A stretch of DNA of 64,000 nucleotides from Sva-07 sp963715285 (lineage in GTDB: Bacteria; Actinomycetota; Acidimicrobiia; Acidimicrobiales; Ilumatobacteraceae). Made by a program: the position numbers and the translations under genes. Location: assembly GCA_963715285.1 (NCBI GenBank), contig CAVQRU010000007.1, positions 124,001 to 188,000 of the forward strand, read 5' to 3'. Position 1 is the stretch's first letter. Each line of letters begins with the position of its first letter. The notes below the pieces were generated by a model. It made no database searches and was not told where the DNA came from. It was given only the letters and a program-made list of their open reading frames with translations. Below, one piece after another: positions 16,285-24,289 of this stretch.

Positions 16285-17273
16285 CCACCCATTCGAAACG
16301 GCGCACCGCCCTCAAGCTGTTGGCGCCACTCGTTGCGTTCGGCCTGATGGCCGCCGCCTGTGGCAGCGACGACGATTCGTCGGACAGCGGTGCCGACACC
16401 ACCGAGGCCTCCGGCGCCGAGACGACCGAGGCCTCCGGTTCGGAATCGACCGATGCGGCCGCCCCCGACGGCCCGACGATCCGTCTGCGCGGCCAGGACT
16501 TCAGCGAGGCGATCACGATCGCCGAGGTGTACGGCCAGTACCTCCAGGCCAAAGGCTTCGACGTCGAGATCCTGACACCGGCGGGTTTCCGAACGGAGGC
16601 GCTCGACGGCATCGAGAACGGTGACCTCGACCTGATCATCGACTACATCGGTGGCACCCAGGCTGCCTTGGCCCCGGACGCACCCCCGAGTGCCGACCCC
16701 GAGGAGATCGTCGCCGTGATCCGTCCCGCGGTCGAGGAGATCGGTGGCGTCCTGCTCGACTACTCCCCCGCCGTCGACGGCGACGCGTTCGTCGTCCGTG
16801 GCGACTCCGAGGCGACCACGATCTCCGACGTCGCCGGGCTCGACTACGTGCTCGGTGCGTCTTCCCAGTGCCCCGAACGCCCCCAGTGCCTGATCGGCCT
16901 CGAGGATCCGGAGATCTACGGCATCACGTTCGCCGACTTCGTGACGCTCGAGTTCGGCCCGCTGCTGGGAGAGGCACTCGCGAGCAACGAGGTCGACGCC
17001 GTCATCTGGAACACGACGGCACCGCAGATCACGGAGCAGGGCTTCAAGGTGCTCGAGGACGACCAGGGTCTGTTCCCGGCGCAGAACATCGCGCCGATCG
17101 TCAGCGCCGCCGTCCTGGACGCCTACGGCCCCGCCCTGGCCGGCCCTCTCGACGATCTCAGCGCATTGATCACCACCGACGACCTGCTGGCCTGGAACAC
17201 GCAGACCGACATCGAGTTCCGCGAGTCCGACGCGGTCGCCACCGAGTGGCTCCAGTCGAAGGGCCTCATCTGA
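16281..17273 (+). CDS. osmolyte-binding lipoprotein (OpuCC/OsmF type)
   Basis: 330 residues. Signal peptide with lipobox (GLMAAACGS), a Ser/Thr/Asp/Glu-rich linker (TTEASGAETTEASG), then the OpuAC-type solute-binding domain (IRLRGQDFSEAITIAEVYGQ; LDLIIDYIGGTQAAL). A good AAGGAG ribosome site precedes the ATG at 16281. The ligand is probably a quaternary amine or related compatible solute, but the catabolic-looking genes upstream leave other solutes open. The 3' end overlaps the convergent deacetylase gene by 8 bp. Confidence 0.87.
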   Translation: MTTHSKRRTALKLLAPLVAFGLMAAACGSDDDSSDSGADTTEASGAETTEASGSESTDAAAPDGPTIRLRGQDFSEAITIAEVYGQYLQAKGFDVEILTPAGFRTEALDGIENGDLDLIIDYIGGTQAALAPDAPPSADPEEIVAVIRPAVEEIGGVLLDYSPAVDGDAFVVRGDSEATTISDVAGLDYVLGASSQCPERPQCLIGLEDPEIYGITFADFVTLEFGPLLGEALASNEVDAVIWNTTAPQITEQGFKVLEDDQGLFPAQNIAPIVSAAVLDAYGPALAGPLDDLSALITTDDLLAWNTQTDIEFRESDAVATEWLQSKGLI

Positions 17274-18318
17274 CGCCGAGGAGGAACTGACGGACGTTGT
17301 CGCCGATGGCGTCGACGTCGTAGCCACCCTCCTGGAGCACGACCGTGGGCAGGGCGAGCTGGGCGACCAGCTCGCCCTGTGCGCGGAATCCCTCGGTGGT
17401 GATCGCGAGGTCGGAGATCGGATCGTTGTGGAACGTGTCGACGCCCAGCGACACGATCACGAGGCTCGGCCCGAACGACGAGATGGCCTCCAGCGCGGCG
17501 GAGAGCGCAACGAGGTAGGCCTCGTCGTCGGTCCCTGCGGCCAGGGGAACATTGAGGTTGGCGCCGGCACCACGTCCGGCGCCCTGCTCGCCCTCGAACC
17601 CCGTGACGTAGGGGTACGCGCGAGTCGGGTCACCGTGGAGCGACACGTACTGCACGTCGTCACGCCGGTAGAAGATCTGCTGCGTTCCGTTGCCGTGGTG
17701 GTAGTCGACGTCGAGGATGGTCACGCGGCTCCCCGTGGTCGCCGCCACGTGATGCGCTGCGACGGCCGCGTTGTTGAAGAAGCAGTATCCGCCGTAGAGA
17801 CCGGCGGGGGCGTGGTGGCCCGGTGGCCGGCAGAGCCCGTAGACGGACGACGCTCCGGCGAGCACGGCCGCGGTGGCCGACAACGCGATGTCGACCGCTG
17901 AGCGTGCTGCACCGTAGGTGCCCTCGGTGATCGGCGTCGTCGTCTCGTAGCACCAGCGGCCGAGTTCGTGGTCGACCGGCGTGCGTTCCGGGAACGGCCC
18001 GATGCCATCGACGAGGCCCGGCATCGAGAACACGTCGGGGACGACGTCGTGCGTGCCGGGGTGCGCCACCTGGTAGTCGGCCCACGCCCGTTCGAGGAAG
18101 CGCACGAGGGCCGGATCGTGCACCGCCTCGATCGGGTCGGTGCCCCACGTCGACGGGTCGGTCACGGCGAACCGGTCGTCGCCGGCCAGCGTGGCGCGGA
18201 TCGCGTCCGCCCGGCCGGGGTGCTCGAACGGCGGCTGGAGCCCCGACGACTCGATCTCGGCGAGCGGCGCGTGCCCGCGATGGCGATCGGACGCGACGAC
18301 CAGGATCGGCGACGGCAT
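17266..18318 (-). CDS. histone deacetylase / acetylpolyamine amidohydrolase family
   Basis: 350 residues of the arginase-deacetylase fold. Zinc-site motifs are intact: CRPPGHHA, DVDYHHGNGTQ (zinc-binding Asp and His) and the late EGGYDVDAI. Bacterial relatives remove acetyl groups from polyamines or other acetylamides. The ATG at 18318 follows the TetR stop by 3 bp, so the pair is one operon with the regulator first. The substrate is unproven. Confidence 0.88.
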   Translation of the reverse strand: MPSPILVVASDRHRGHAPLAEIESSGLQPPFEHPGRADAIRATLAGDDRFAVTDPSTWGTDPIEAVHDPALVRFLERAWADYQVAHPGTHDVVPDVFSMPGLVDGIGPFPERTPVDHELGRWCYETTTPITEGTYGAARSAVDIALSATAAVLAGASSVYGLCRPPGHHAPAGLYGGYCFFNNAAVAAHHVAATTGSRVTILDVDYHHGNGTQQIFYRRDDVQYVSLHGDPTRAYPYVTGFEGEQGAGRGAGANLNVPLAAGTDDEAYLVALSAALEAISSFGPSLVIVSLGVDTFHNDPISDLAITTEGFRAQGELVAQLALPTVVLQEGGYDVDAIGDNVRQFLLGVR

Positions 18319-18321
18319 CGG

Positions 18322-18954
18322 TCAGCCGACGAGCCCGGCCCGCCGGAGTGCGTCGGTTCGGTGTGGTTCGACCAACACGGCTGCAAGCGCCAGCTCGAGG
18401 CCGAGCTCGGCGTTCGCCCGATGGGTCTCCCAGTCGATCGTCCCGTGCGCCCATCGCTCGAGTCCGCGCATCCACTGCACGAACACGTGGCGTGCGAGGC
18501 GATCGGTGTCGCAGTCGACGAAGAACATGCCGGCGGCGCGCGCCTTGGCCAGGTCGATCTCGATCGCCGCGATGATGCGGTCACCGACCGCGCCCATGCG
18601 TTGCGAACGAGGGCTCGCACCGATCGTGGCCAGCACCGGTCGCCAGACGTGGTCGGCCGACCCGATCGTGTCGTCGAGCGCGCCGAGCAGCACCCGGGTA
18701 CCGTCGACGGGCTCCGCAGCGGGTTGTTCGTCGAGCGAGAGCTCGAGTTCGTCGAGGCCGTGGCCGACGAATGCGACCAGGACTCCGCTGCGATCGTCGA
18801 ACTGGTTGTAGAGCGTGGCGACGGCAACGTTGGCCCGCTCCGCGAGCTTGCGCATCGTGAGCCCGTCGAGACCGTCCGCGGCGATGATGTCACCGACCGC
18901 CCGCAGGATCTCCGAGCGCGTTCGTTGCTGTCGCGTCTCCCATCCCTGGCTCAT
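18322..18954 (-). CDS. TetR family transcriptional regulator
   Basis: 210 residues: N-terminal HTH (RSEILRAVGDIIAADGLDGL, then MRKLAERANVAVATLYNQFDDRSGVL) and a ligand domain. It is divergent from an LLM oxidoreductase 65 bp away and co-transcribed with the deacetylase gene, so it may control both. TAAGCT (18970-18965) is a -10 candidate 10 nt before the ATG. Confidence 0.88.
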   Translation of the reverse strand: MSQGWETRQQRTRSEILRAVGDIIAADGLDGLTMRKLAERANVAVATLYNQFDDRSGVLVAFVGHGLDELELSLDEQPAAEPVDGTRVLLGALDDTIGSADHVWRPVLATIGASPRSQRMGAVGDRIIAAIEIDLAKARAAGMFFVDCDTDRLARHVFVQWMRGLERWAHGTIDWETHRANAELGLELALAAVLVEPHRTDALRRAGLVG

Positions 18955-18984
18955 GGTGCCGCCGAGCTTACGACGCCGTGCCGC

Positions 18985-19013
18985 TTGACAGCGCGCCGGT
19001 CGGATGGTCTCAT
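18985..19013 (+). promoter_or_regulatory. promoter with consensus -35, leaderless LLM gene
   Basis: TTGACA (18985-18990), 17-bp spacer, TCTCAT (19008-19013), then 6 nt to the ATG at 19020. This spacing predicts transcription starting at or next to the start codon. Confidence 0.6.
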
Positions 19014-19019
19014 CCGTAC

Positions 19020-19997
19020 ATGACCCGCCTCGGCTACCAGATCCCGAACTTCACCTACCCCGGCGTCGGCCCGGCCGAGTTGTTCGACGCCGTCGCTGCT
19101 CAGGCGCTCGAGGCCGACACGTCCGGGTTCGACACCGTGCTGGTGATGGACCACTTCTACCAACTGCCGATGCTGGGCGAGCCCGACCAGTACATGCTCG
19201 AGTGCTACTCGTTGCTGTCGGCGCTCGCCCGGGAGACCTCGACGGTCCGCCTCAGCGCGTTGGTGACCGGCAACACCTATCGCAATCCGGCCGTGCTGGC
19301 GAAGACCGTCACCACCCTCGACATCGTGTCCGGCGGTCGTGCGCAGCTCGGCATCGGTGCCGGCTGGTTCGAACTGGAACACGATGCGTTCGGCATCGAG
19401 TTCGGCACCTTCACCGATCGTTTCGAGAAGCTCGAGGAAGCCCTGCAGATCATCATCCCGATGCTGCGCGGGGAGCGACCGACGCTGGACGGCAAGCGCT
19501 ACACCGCCCGAGATGCGATGAACGAGCCGCCCGCGGTGGCGCGGATCCCGGTGATGATCGGTGGTGGCGGCGAGCGCAAGACGCTGCGGATGGTGGCGCA
19601 GTACGCCGACGAATCGAACATCATCTGCCCACCTGCCGACGTCCAGCGCAAGCTCGATGCCCTCGCGGAGCACTGCGACCGGCTCGGCCGCAACCGATCG
19701 GACATCACCGTGTCGTGGCAGAAGACGGCCTGCATCGCACCGACGGCCGAGGAGGCGAAGGCCGACCTCGTTGCGTACTTCGGGCGCCGCGGGCTCGACT
19801 TGGCGTCGATGTCCGACGACGAGCAGACGGTGTGGCTCGCCAACTTCATCTGGGGCGACCCCGACACGGTGGCCGAGAAGTTCGCGGAGATGCTCGTGCC
19901 CGGCATCGACGGCTTCACCGTCAACATGCCCGCCAACGGCCACGTCGAAGGACGCGTCGCCCTCCTCGGCCAGACCCTTGCTCCCCTGATTGCGTGA
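19020..19997 (+). CDS. LLM-class F420-dependent oxidoreductase (TIGR03560-like)
   Basis: 325 residues. Luciferase-like TIM barrel: LGYQIPNFTYPG start, DHFYQLPMLGEPDQYMLECY, LVTGNTYRNPAVLAKTVTTLD, GAGWFELEHDAFG and IPVMIGGGGERKTLRMVA. This matches the actinobacterial family that probably uses coenzyme F420. The frame opens at 18978, but promoter position and family alignment favour 19020. The substrate is unknown. Confidence 0.87.
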   Translation: MTRLGYQIPNFTYPGVGPAELFDAVAAQALEADTSGFDTVLVMDHFYQLPMLGEPDQYMLECYSLLSALARETSTVRLSALVTGNTYRNPAVLAKTVTTLDIVSGGRAQLGIGAGWFELEHDAFGIEFGTFTDRFEKLEEALQIIIPMLRGERPTLDGKRYTARDAMNEPPAVARIPVMIGGGGERKTLRMVAQYADESNIICPPADVQRKLDALAEHCDRLGRNRSDITVSWQKTACIAPTAEEAKADLVAYFGRRGLDLASMSDDEQTVWLANFIWGDPDTVAEKFAEMLVPGIDGFTVNMPANGHVEGRVALLGQTLAPLIA

Positions 19998-20000
19998 GGT

Positions 20001-20031
20001 GGGACATCGGGGGTCAGGCCCCAGATGTCCC
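20001..20031. terminator. bidirectional terminator-like GGGGTC hairpin
   Basis: Outer arms GGGACATC and GATGTCCC are fully complementary; the inner core is GGGGTCAGGCCCC. It lies between convergent genes ending at 19997 and 20034. Confidence 0.65.
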
Positions 20032-20033
20032 GC

Positions 20034-21746
20034 CTACTCGGCGAGGGCGAGTTCTTCGTTGAGGTACTCGTCGCGGCACTTGGCGCGCTGGAGCTTGCCG
20101 CTCGACGTCTTCGGGAGCGTTCCCGGCGTCACGAGCATCACGTCACGCGGCGGGAGACCACACACTTCGAGCGTGCGGTGGTGGATCCGTTCGCGGATCT
20201 CGTCGAGCCCGCCCGATGTGTCGCTCACGCGCACCTCGGCCACCACGACCACGCTCTCCTTGCCCTTGTAGCCCTCCATGCCGAACGCGATGACGTTGCC
20301 GGCACGCACGCCGTCGAGCGGGCCGACCGCGCGTTCGATGTCCTCCGGGAAGACGTTGCGCCCGCCGACGATGATCACGTCCTTGATCCGACCACACAGC
20401 ACGAGCTCACCGTCGAGGACGTAGGCGAGGTCGCCGGTGCAGAGCCACCCCTCGTGGAAGAGCGCCGCTGTGGCATCGGGTCGCTTGTAGTAGCCGGGGG
20501 TCACCGACGTGCCGCGCAGCAGCAGCTCCCCGACGTGACGTTCGGGCAGCTCCTCGAACGTCTCGGGGTCGACGACCTTCATCTCGAGGCCCGGCACCGG
20601 CTTGCCCAGCAACGGGAGCTGGCGGGCGGTGAGGCCGAGTTCGTCCTCGTCGTGGATGACGACCGGCTTGGCGACCCGCTGTGTCTCGAGCACGATGCGG
20701 TCGACGGTGTCGGTGACCAGACCACGCCGACGTGGCGGGAACGTGCCACCGATGGCCACTTCGGCCATCCCGAAAGCGGGAAACATGCCACCGGCCGTGA
20801 AGCCGAATCGTGACGCCTCGGCGACGAACGCATCGACCGCCTTCGGATCGACCGGTTCCGCACCCGACAGGGCCACCGTCAGGCGTGAGAGGTCGAGGTC
20901 CTTCATCCTCTTGAGCGCGCGGGTGGCGAGGACCCACGAGAAGTTCGGCCCCGCCGTTGCCGTGGCCCCGTAGTCGGACAGCCACTGCATCCAGTTGCCG
21001 GGGTGGGCGAGGAAGTCCTGCGGCGCGGCCTGCACCAGGTCGACGCCCTTCGTCATCGGCAACGCGAGGAACCCGACGAGCCCCATGTCGTGGTACAGCG
21101 GCAGCCAGGACACCATCGCGTCGTCACGGTCGAGCTCGGCGGCCTCCGCGCAGGCGTCGATGTTCGCGCTCAACACCCGGTCGGGGATCATCACGCCCTT
21201 CGGTTCGCTGGTCGATCCGCTCGTGTACTGCAGGATCACCAGGCGTTCGGGATCGTGCGTCGGAATCTCCAAGGCGTCACCGGTGGGTACGTTCGGCGCA
21301 CCGGGCATGATCGCCTTCATCGACATGATCGGCGGGTCGCCCTCGGCTGCGACGTAGAAGTCGGCGAGCAGGTCGTCGATCAGCAGCAGCTTGGCGTCAC
21401 CGTGGAGGATCCGGCCACGCGTGCTGTCGATGAAGACGTCGAGCGAACCCATCCGCATCGGCAACGGGAGCACCATCGACGCGAGGCCGGCCATCCAACA
21501 GCCCCGGATGATCGTGATCAGCTCGCGGCTCGTCGGCCCGAGAATGGCGACGTGGTCGCCAGGTACCAGCCCGCGCGCCTGCAGCGCCGCACCGACCGCT
21601 CGGGCGTCGTCGTGGATCTCGCGCCAGCTCACCCGCTGCGGGCCCGTCTCCGTCGTCATCGACGTGCCCACGAAGGTGACGCCCGTGCCCGAGTCGGCGG
21701 CGAGTTCGAGCCGCTCGATGGTCGACAGCGGTTGGTTGTCGCTCAT
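20034..21746 (-). CDS. fatty acyl-AMP ligase (FAAL/FadD-like)
   Basis: 570 residues of the ANL superfamily. Motifs: phosphate loop YTSGSTSEPKGVMI, FGMAE adenine loop, hinge LCGRIKDVIIVGGRNV and the C-terminal LPKTSSGKLQR with the adenylation lysine. Overall it resembles fatty acyl-AMP ligases and long-chain acyl-CoA synthetases of actinobacteria, which activate fatty acids for transfer to CoA or a carrier protein. No carrier or polyketide gene is adjacent. The ATG at 21746 is 7 nt from a TAGCGT -10 element; a longer frame starts at 21794. Confidence 0.85.
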   Translation of the reverse strand: MSDNQPLSTIERLELAADSGTGVTFVGTSMTTETGPQRVSWREIHDDARAVGAALQARGLVPGDHVAILGPTSRELITIIRGCWMAGLASMVLPLPMRMGSLDVFIDSTRGRILHGDAKLLLIDDLLADFYVAAEGDPPIMSMKAIMPGAPNVPTGDALEIPTHDPERLVILQYTSGSTSEPKGVMIPDRVLSANIDACAEAAELDRDDAMVSWLPLYHDMGLVGFLALPMTKGVDLVQAAPQDFLAHPGNWMQWLSDYGATATAGPNFSWVLATRALKRMKDLDLSRLTVALSGAEPVDPKAVDAFVAEASRFGFTAGGMFPAFGMAEVAIGGTFPPRRRGLVTDTVDRIVLETQRVAKPVVIHDEDELGLTARQLPLLGKPVPGLEMKVVDPETFEELPERHVGELLLRGTSVTPGYYKRPDATAALFHEGWLCTGDLAYVLDGELVLCGRIKDVIIVGGRNVFPEDIERAVGPLDGVRAGNVIAFGMEGYKGKESVVVVAEVRVSDTSGGLDEIRERIHHRTLEVCGLPPRDVMLVTPGTLPKTSSGKLQRAKCRDEYLNEELALAE

Positions 21747-21753
21747 CCCTGCG

Positions 21754-21759
21754 ACGCTA
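21754..21759 (-). promoter_or_regulatory. -10 element, leaderless promoter of acyl-AMP ligase
   Basis: TAGCGT on the minus strand, 7 nt before the ATG at 21746. Confidence 0.5.
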
Positions 21760-21807
21760 GTCGGCCGGTGGGCCGTGCATGATGTGTCCGGCACATCGCA
21801 CGCCTGG

Positions 21808-22128
21808 TCACTGGCTGCCGTCGAGTCGATCGGGCAGGTGGGTCGTGCGACCGCCTCGGATCCTCACCTCGGGCGGCTCGCACGCATGGCAGCCGTACTC
21901 GACGTGGATTCCCTGGATCGACATCTGACTCCCGCGGGACTTCTCCAAGATCACCTGCGGGCGGTGGTACAGGTCGTCGCCCCCACACGTCGGACACCGC
22001 GGCCGGGGGTCTCGGGTCCATCTGACGTCGCAGGCCGAGCAGATCAACTCGATCCGGCCGTCGTCGAGCGGCGTGCCCGACAGATCGTCGTCGCCGCCAC
22101 ACGACGGGCAGACGATCTCCAGGGCCAT
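21808..22128 (-). CDS. small zinc-ribbon protein
   Basis: 106 residues with four CxxC knuckles: CPSC (8-11), CSAC (31-34), CPTC (45-48) and CHAC (about 80-83), enough for two zinc ribbons. The C-terminus is basic (RIRGGRTTHLP). There are no enzymatic motifs; a nucleic-acid- or protein-binding role is plausible but unproven. TAGGGT (22140-22135) is 6 nt upstream of the ATG, indicating a leaderless mRNA. Confidence 0.7.
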   Translation of the reverse strand: MALEIVCPSCGGDDDLSGTPLDDGRIELICSACDVRWTRDPRPRCPTCGGDDLYHRPQVILEKSRGSQMSIQGIHVEYGCHACEPPEVRIRGGRTTHLPDRLDGSQ

Positions 22129-22170
22129 CCGTCCACCCTAGGACGCCCTGGGAGACCATCCGGGACGCGA

Positions 22171-22206
22171 CGAGGGGACGGCCGACCACGGCCGACCGTC
22201 CCCTCG
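22171..22206. terminator. terminator-like hairpin
   Basis: CGAGGGGACGG (22171-22181) pairs perfectly with CCGTCCCCTCG (22196-22206). It lies downstream of the second osmolyte importer operon and upstream of the zinc-ribbon gene. Confidence 0.55.
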
Positions 22207-22214
22207 ATGCGGTG

Positions 22215-22243
22215 TCACGCCGGGGGTCTGACCCCAGGCGTGA
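22215..22243. terminator. GGGGTC hairpin after osmolyte importer operon
   Basis: TCACGCC/GGCGTGA outer arms enclose the core GGGGTCTGACCCC, with one mismatch. Third intergenic member of the family and 6 bp beyond the binding-protein stop. Confidence 0.65.
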
Positions 22244-22249
22244 GGGTTG

Positions 22250-23329
22250 TCAGAGGAGACCCTGTTCGGTGAGGTAGGCCTCAGCGACGTCGCGGGGGTC
22301 TTCGCCGTCGGCGGAGACCTGACGCTGCAACTCGGCAATCGTGGCATTGTCGAGACCGGCGAGGATGGTGTCGGCGAGCGCCTCGAAGGCCTCGGGGGCC
22401 TGCTGGTACACGCTGTCGGGCATCGTCAGCGACACGTTGTAGAGGATGTTGATGCCCGGGTCGTCGACGACGTCGAGGCCGAGGGCGGGGATGCGGCCGT
22501 CGGTGGTGAAGATCTCACCGAAGGTGCAGTTGCCATTGGCGGTCTCCTCGTAGATCACGCCGGTTTCGAGGATCTCCTGCTGGTCGGCGGGGATCGTGAG
22601 ACCGGTCGCCTCCTCGAGCAGCACGAGGCCGTCGGGGCGGTTCGGGTACTCGGTCTCCATGCAGACCGTGGCGTCGGGGTTCTCGTTGACGTACTCCATC
22701 ATTGCCTGCAGGTCGCCGCCGGCAGCCGGCGAGTCACCGGCGGTGGCGAAACCGTAGGTGTTGTTGAACGGCGACACGCCGAGCCAGCGGATGTCGTTCT
22801 CGGCGAGGTCCATCGCACAGACCCCGCTGGTCAGTTCCACCGGATCGAAGCTGGGGTCTTCCTGCGCCAGGTGCACGGTCCAGCCGGTGCCGTTGTACTC
22901 CCAGTACGTGTCGATCTCGTTGGCGAGCAGTGCGTCGCGGTTGACGACGGTGCCGCCGAGATTGGTCGAGTCGGTGACCGTGGCGCCACCGGCCTCGAGG
23001 CCGACGATCGCGAGCTGGCCGAGCACGAACTGCTCGACGAAGTCCTTCGAGCCGACATTGATGTCGAGACCGCTGAAGTCGAGTTCGGTCAGCGAGGCCA
23101 CCGAGTTGTCTTCGTCGCCGGCGGTTTCGCACTCGCCGGCCGCCATGTCGTCACCGTCGTCACCACCGTCGGTGGTGTCGGACGCATCGGTGCTGTCGGA
23201 CGCTTCGGTGGTGGCGGCACCGTCGTCTCCCCCGTCGCTGCTGTCGTCGTCGCTCCCACATGCGCCGGCCACGAGGGCCACGGCGGCGAGTCCGGCGGCG
23301 AACCGCATCGTCTGTCGCTTGATTCTCAT
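22250..23329 (-). CDS. osmolyte-binding lipoprotein of second OpuC system
   Basis: 359 residues. Signal peptide with lipobox (VALVAGACGS), a long Asp/Ser/Thr/Gly-rich linker (residues about 27-68), then an OpuAC-type domain (INVGSKDFVEQFVLGQL; LANEIDTYWEYNGTGW). Aromatic residues in the WEYNGTGW segment could form a cation-binding cage, as for betaines (inference). The ATG at 23329 was chosen because AAGGAG lies 9 nt upstream; an in-frame start at 23356 lacks one. Last gene of its operon, separated from the permease gene by a repeat-bearing gap. Confidence 0.87.
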   Translation of the reverse strand: MRIKRQTMRFAAGLAAVALVAGACGSDDDSSDGGDDGAATTEASDSTDASDTTDGGDDGDDMAAGECETAGDEDNSVASLTELDFSGLDINVGSKDFVEQFVLGQLAIVGLEAGGATVTDSTNLGGTVVNRDALLANEIDTYWEYNGTGWTVHLAQEDPSFDPVELTSGVCAMDLAENDIRWLGVSPFNNTYGFATAGDSPAAGGDLQAMMEYVNENPDATVCMETEYPNRPDGLVLLEEATGLTIPADQQEILETGVIYEETANGNCTFGEIFTTDGRIPALGLDVVDDPGINILYNVSLTMPDSVYQQAPEAFEALADTILAGLDNATIAELQRQVSADGEDPRDVAEAYLTEQGLL

Positions 23330-23358
23330 CAGTGTCTTCTCCTTGTTGGTGTTCACGA

Positions 23359-23400
23359 GGTGTTCGGTGTTCGGTGTTCGGTGTTCGGTGTTCGGTGTTC
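23359..23400. repeat. six tandem copies of heptamer GGTGTTC
   Basis: Six perfect, contiguous 7-bp units fill 42 bp, 30 bp upstream of the binding-protein start; a further single copy lies at 23348-23354. Units of 7 bp in a non-coding gap can change number without a coding frameshift but would alter spacing. Confidence 0.9.
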
Positions 23401-23440
23401 GATCAGAGACGCGCCGAAGCAGCGCTCGCTTGGAAACGGA

Positions 23441-24289
23441 TCACAGGCCCTTCGGCCGGAGCGTCTTCTCGATCAGCGCGGCGATCCAGTCGACCGTCAA
23501 CGCGACGAGCGCAGTCATGACTGCGCCCGTGATCAGCACCAGGTCTCGGCTGAGCTTCAGCCCGGCACTGATGGTGGCTCCCAATCCGCCGCCACCGATC
23601 AGGTAGGCGAGTGCAGCCATGCCCACGGTGATCACGAGCGCGGTGCGCACACCGGCGAGGATCACGGGGACGGCCAAGGGGAGCTCGATCTGTTGAAGTG
23701 CCTGCCGCTTGGTGAGGCCCATGCCTCGGCCGGCTTCGATCACGTTCTCGTCGACCTGTTCGAGGCCGACCATGGTGTTGCGCAGCACCGGCAGCAGCGT
23801 GAACAGCGACAGCGCCCAGATGGTGGTCCACGGTCCTCGTCCCAACCAGGCGAAGGCGAGCACGAGCAGACCGAAGGCAGGGATGGCCTGGCCCGAAGTG
23901 GCCACGGCCAGGATCGGGGATCCGAGGCGCTTGTACCTGGGGCGGGTGAGCAGAATGCCGAGCGGTACGGCCATCACGATGGTGAACACCGTCGACCAGA
24001 GGGTCAGGGACAGGTGCTGTTCGAGCTGGGGCCGCAGGTTGGCATCCCAGTCGAGGGCCCGCTCGTCCTGGAAGATCTTGTCGGCACTCTGGACGTACGA
24101 GTACAGCAGGATCGAGCCGACGATCACGATGATCGGTGTGATGAACAGACCCGCGTTCGTCTTGATGAGCCGCACCCCGGGCGGCAGCTGGTAACCGGGC
24201 TTGACCTCCAACTCGTCGTCGAGGTCGAACGCGTGGATCTCGTCGACTTCGGCGACCTCGCGCGGAACGTCGTGCAACTGGGATGTCAT
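23441..24289 (-). CDS. osmolyte ABC importer permease, second system
   Basis: 282 residues: an N-terminal cytoplasmic extension of about 48 residues rich in acidic residues (REVAEVDEIHAFDLDDELEV), then about six membrane segments and the ATPase docking loop EAGRGMGLTKRQALQQIELPL (quoted in part). OpuC-type permease. The ATG at 24289 overlaps the ATPase stop (ATGA). The acidic tail is absent from the counterpart at 15547. Confidence 0.87.
   Translation of the reverse strand: MTSQLHDVPREVAEVDEIHAFDLDDELEVKPGYQLPPGVRLIKTNAGLFITPIIVIVGSILLYSYVQSADKIFQDERALDWDANLRPQLEQHLSLTLWSTVFTIVMAVPLGILLTRPRYKRLGSPILAVATSGQAIPAFGLLVLAFAWLGRGPWTTIWALSLFTLLPVLRNTMVGLEQVDENVIEAGRGMGLTKRQALQQIELPLAVPVILAGVRTALVITVGMAALAYLIGGGGLGATISAGLKLSRDLVLITGAVMTALVALTVDWIAALIEKTLRPKGL

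Noticed and set aside
23348..23400. heptamer tract as a CRISPR or iteron origin
   Set aside because: Units are only 7 bp, contiguous, without spacers, and no cas, rep or DnaA-box context is present.
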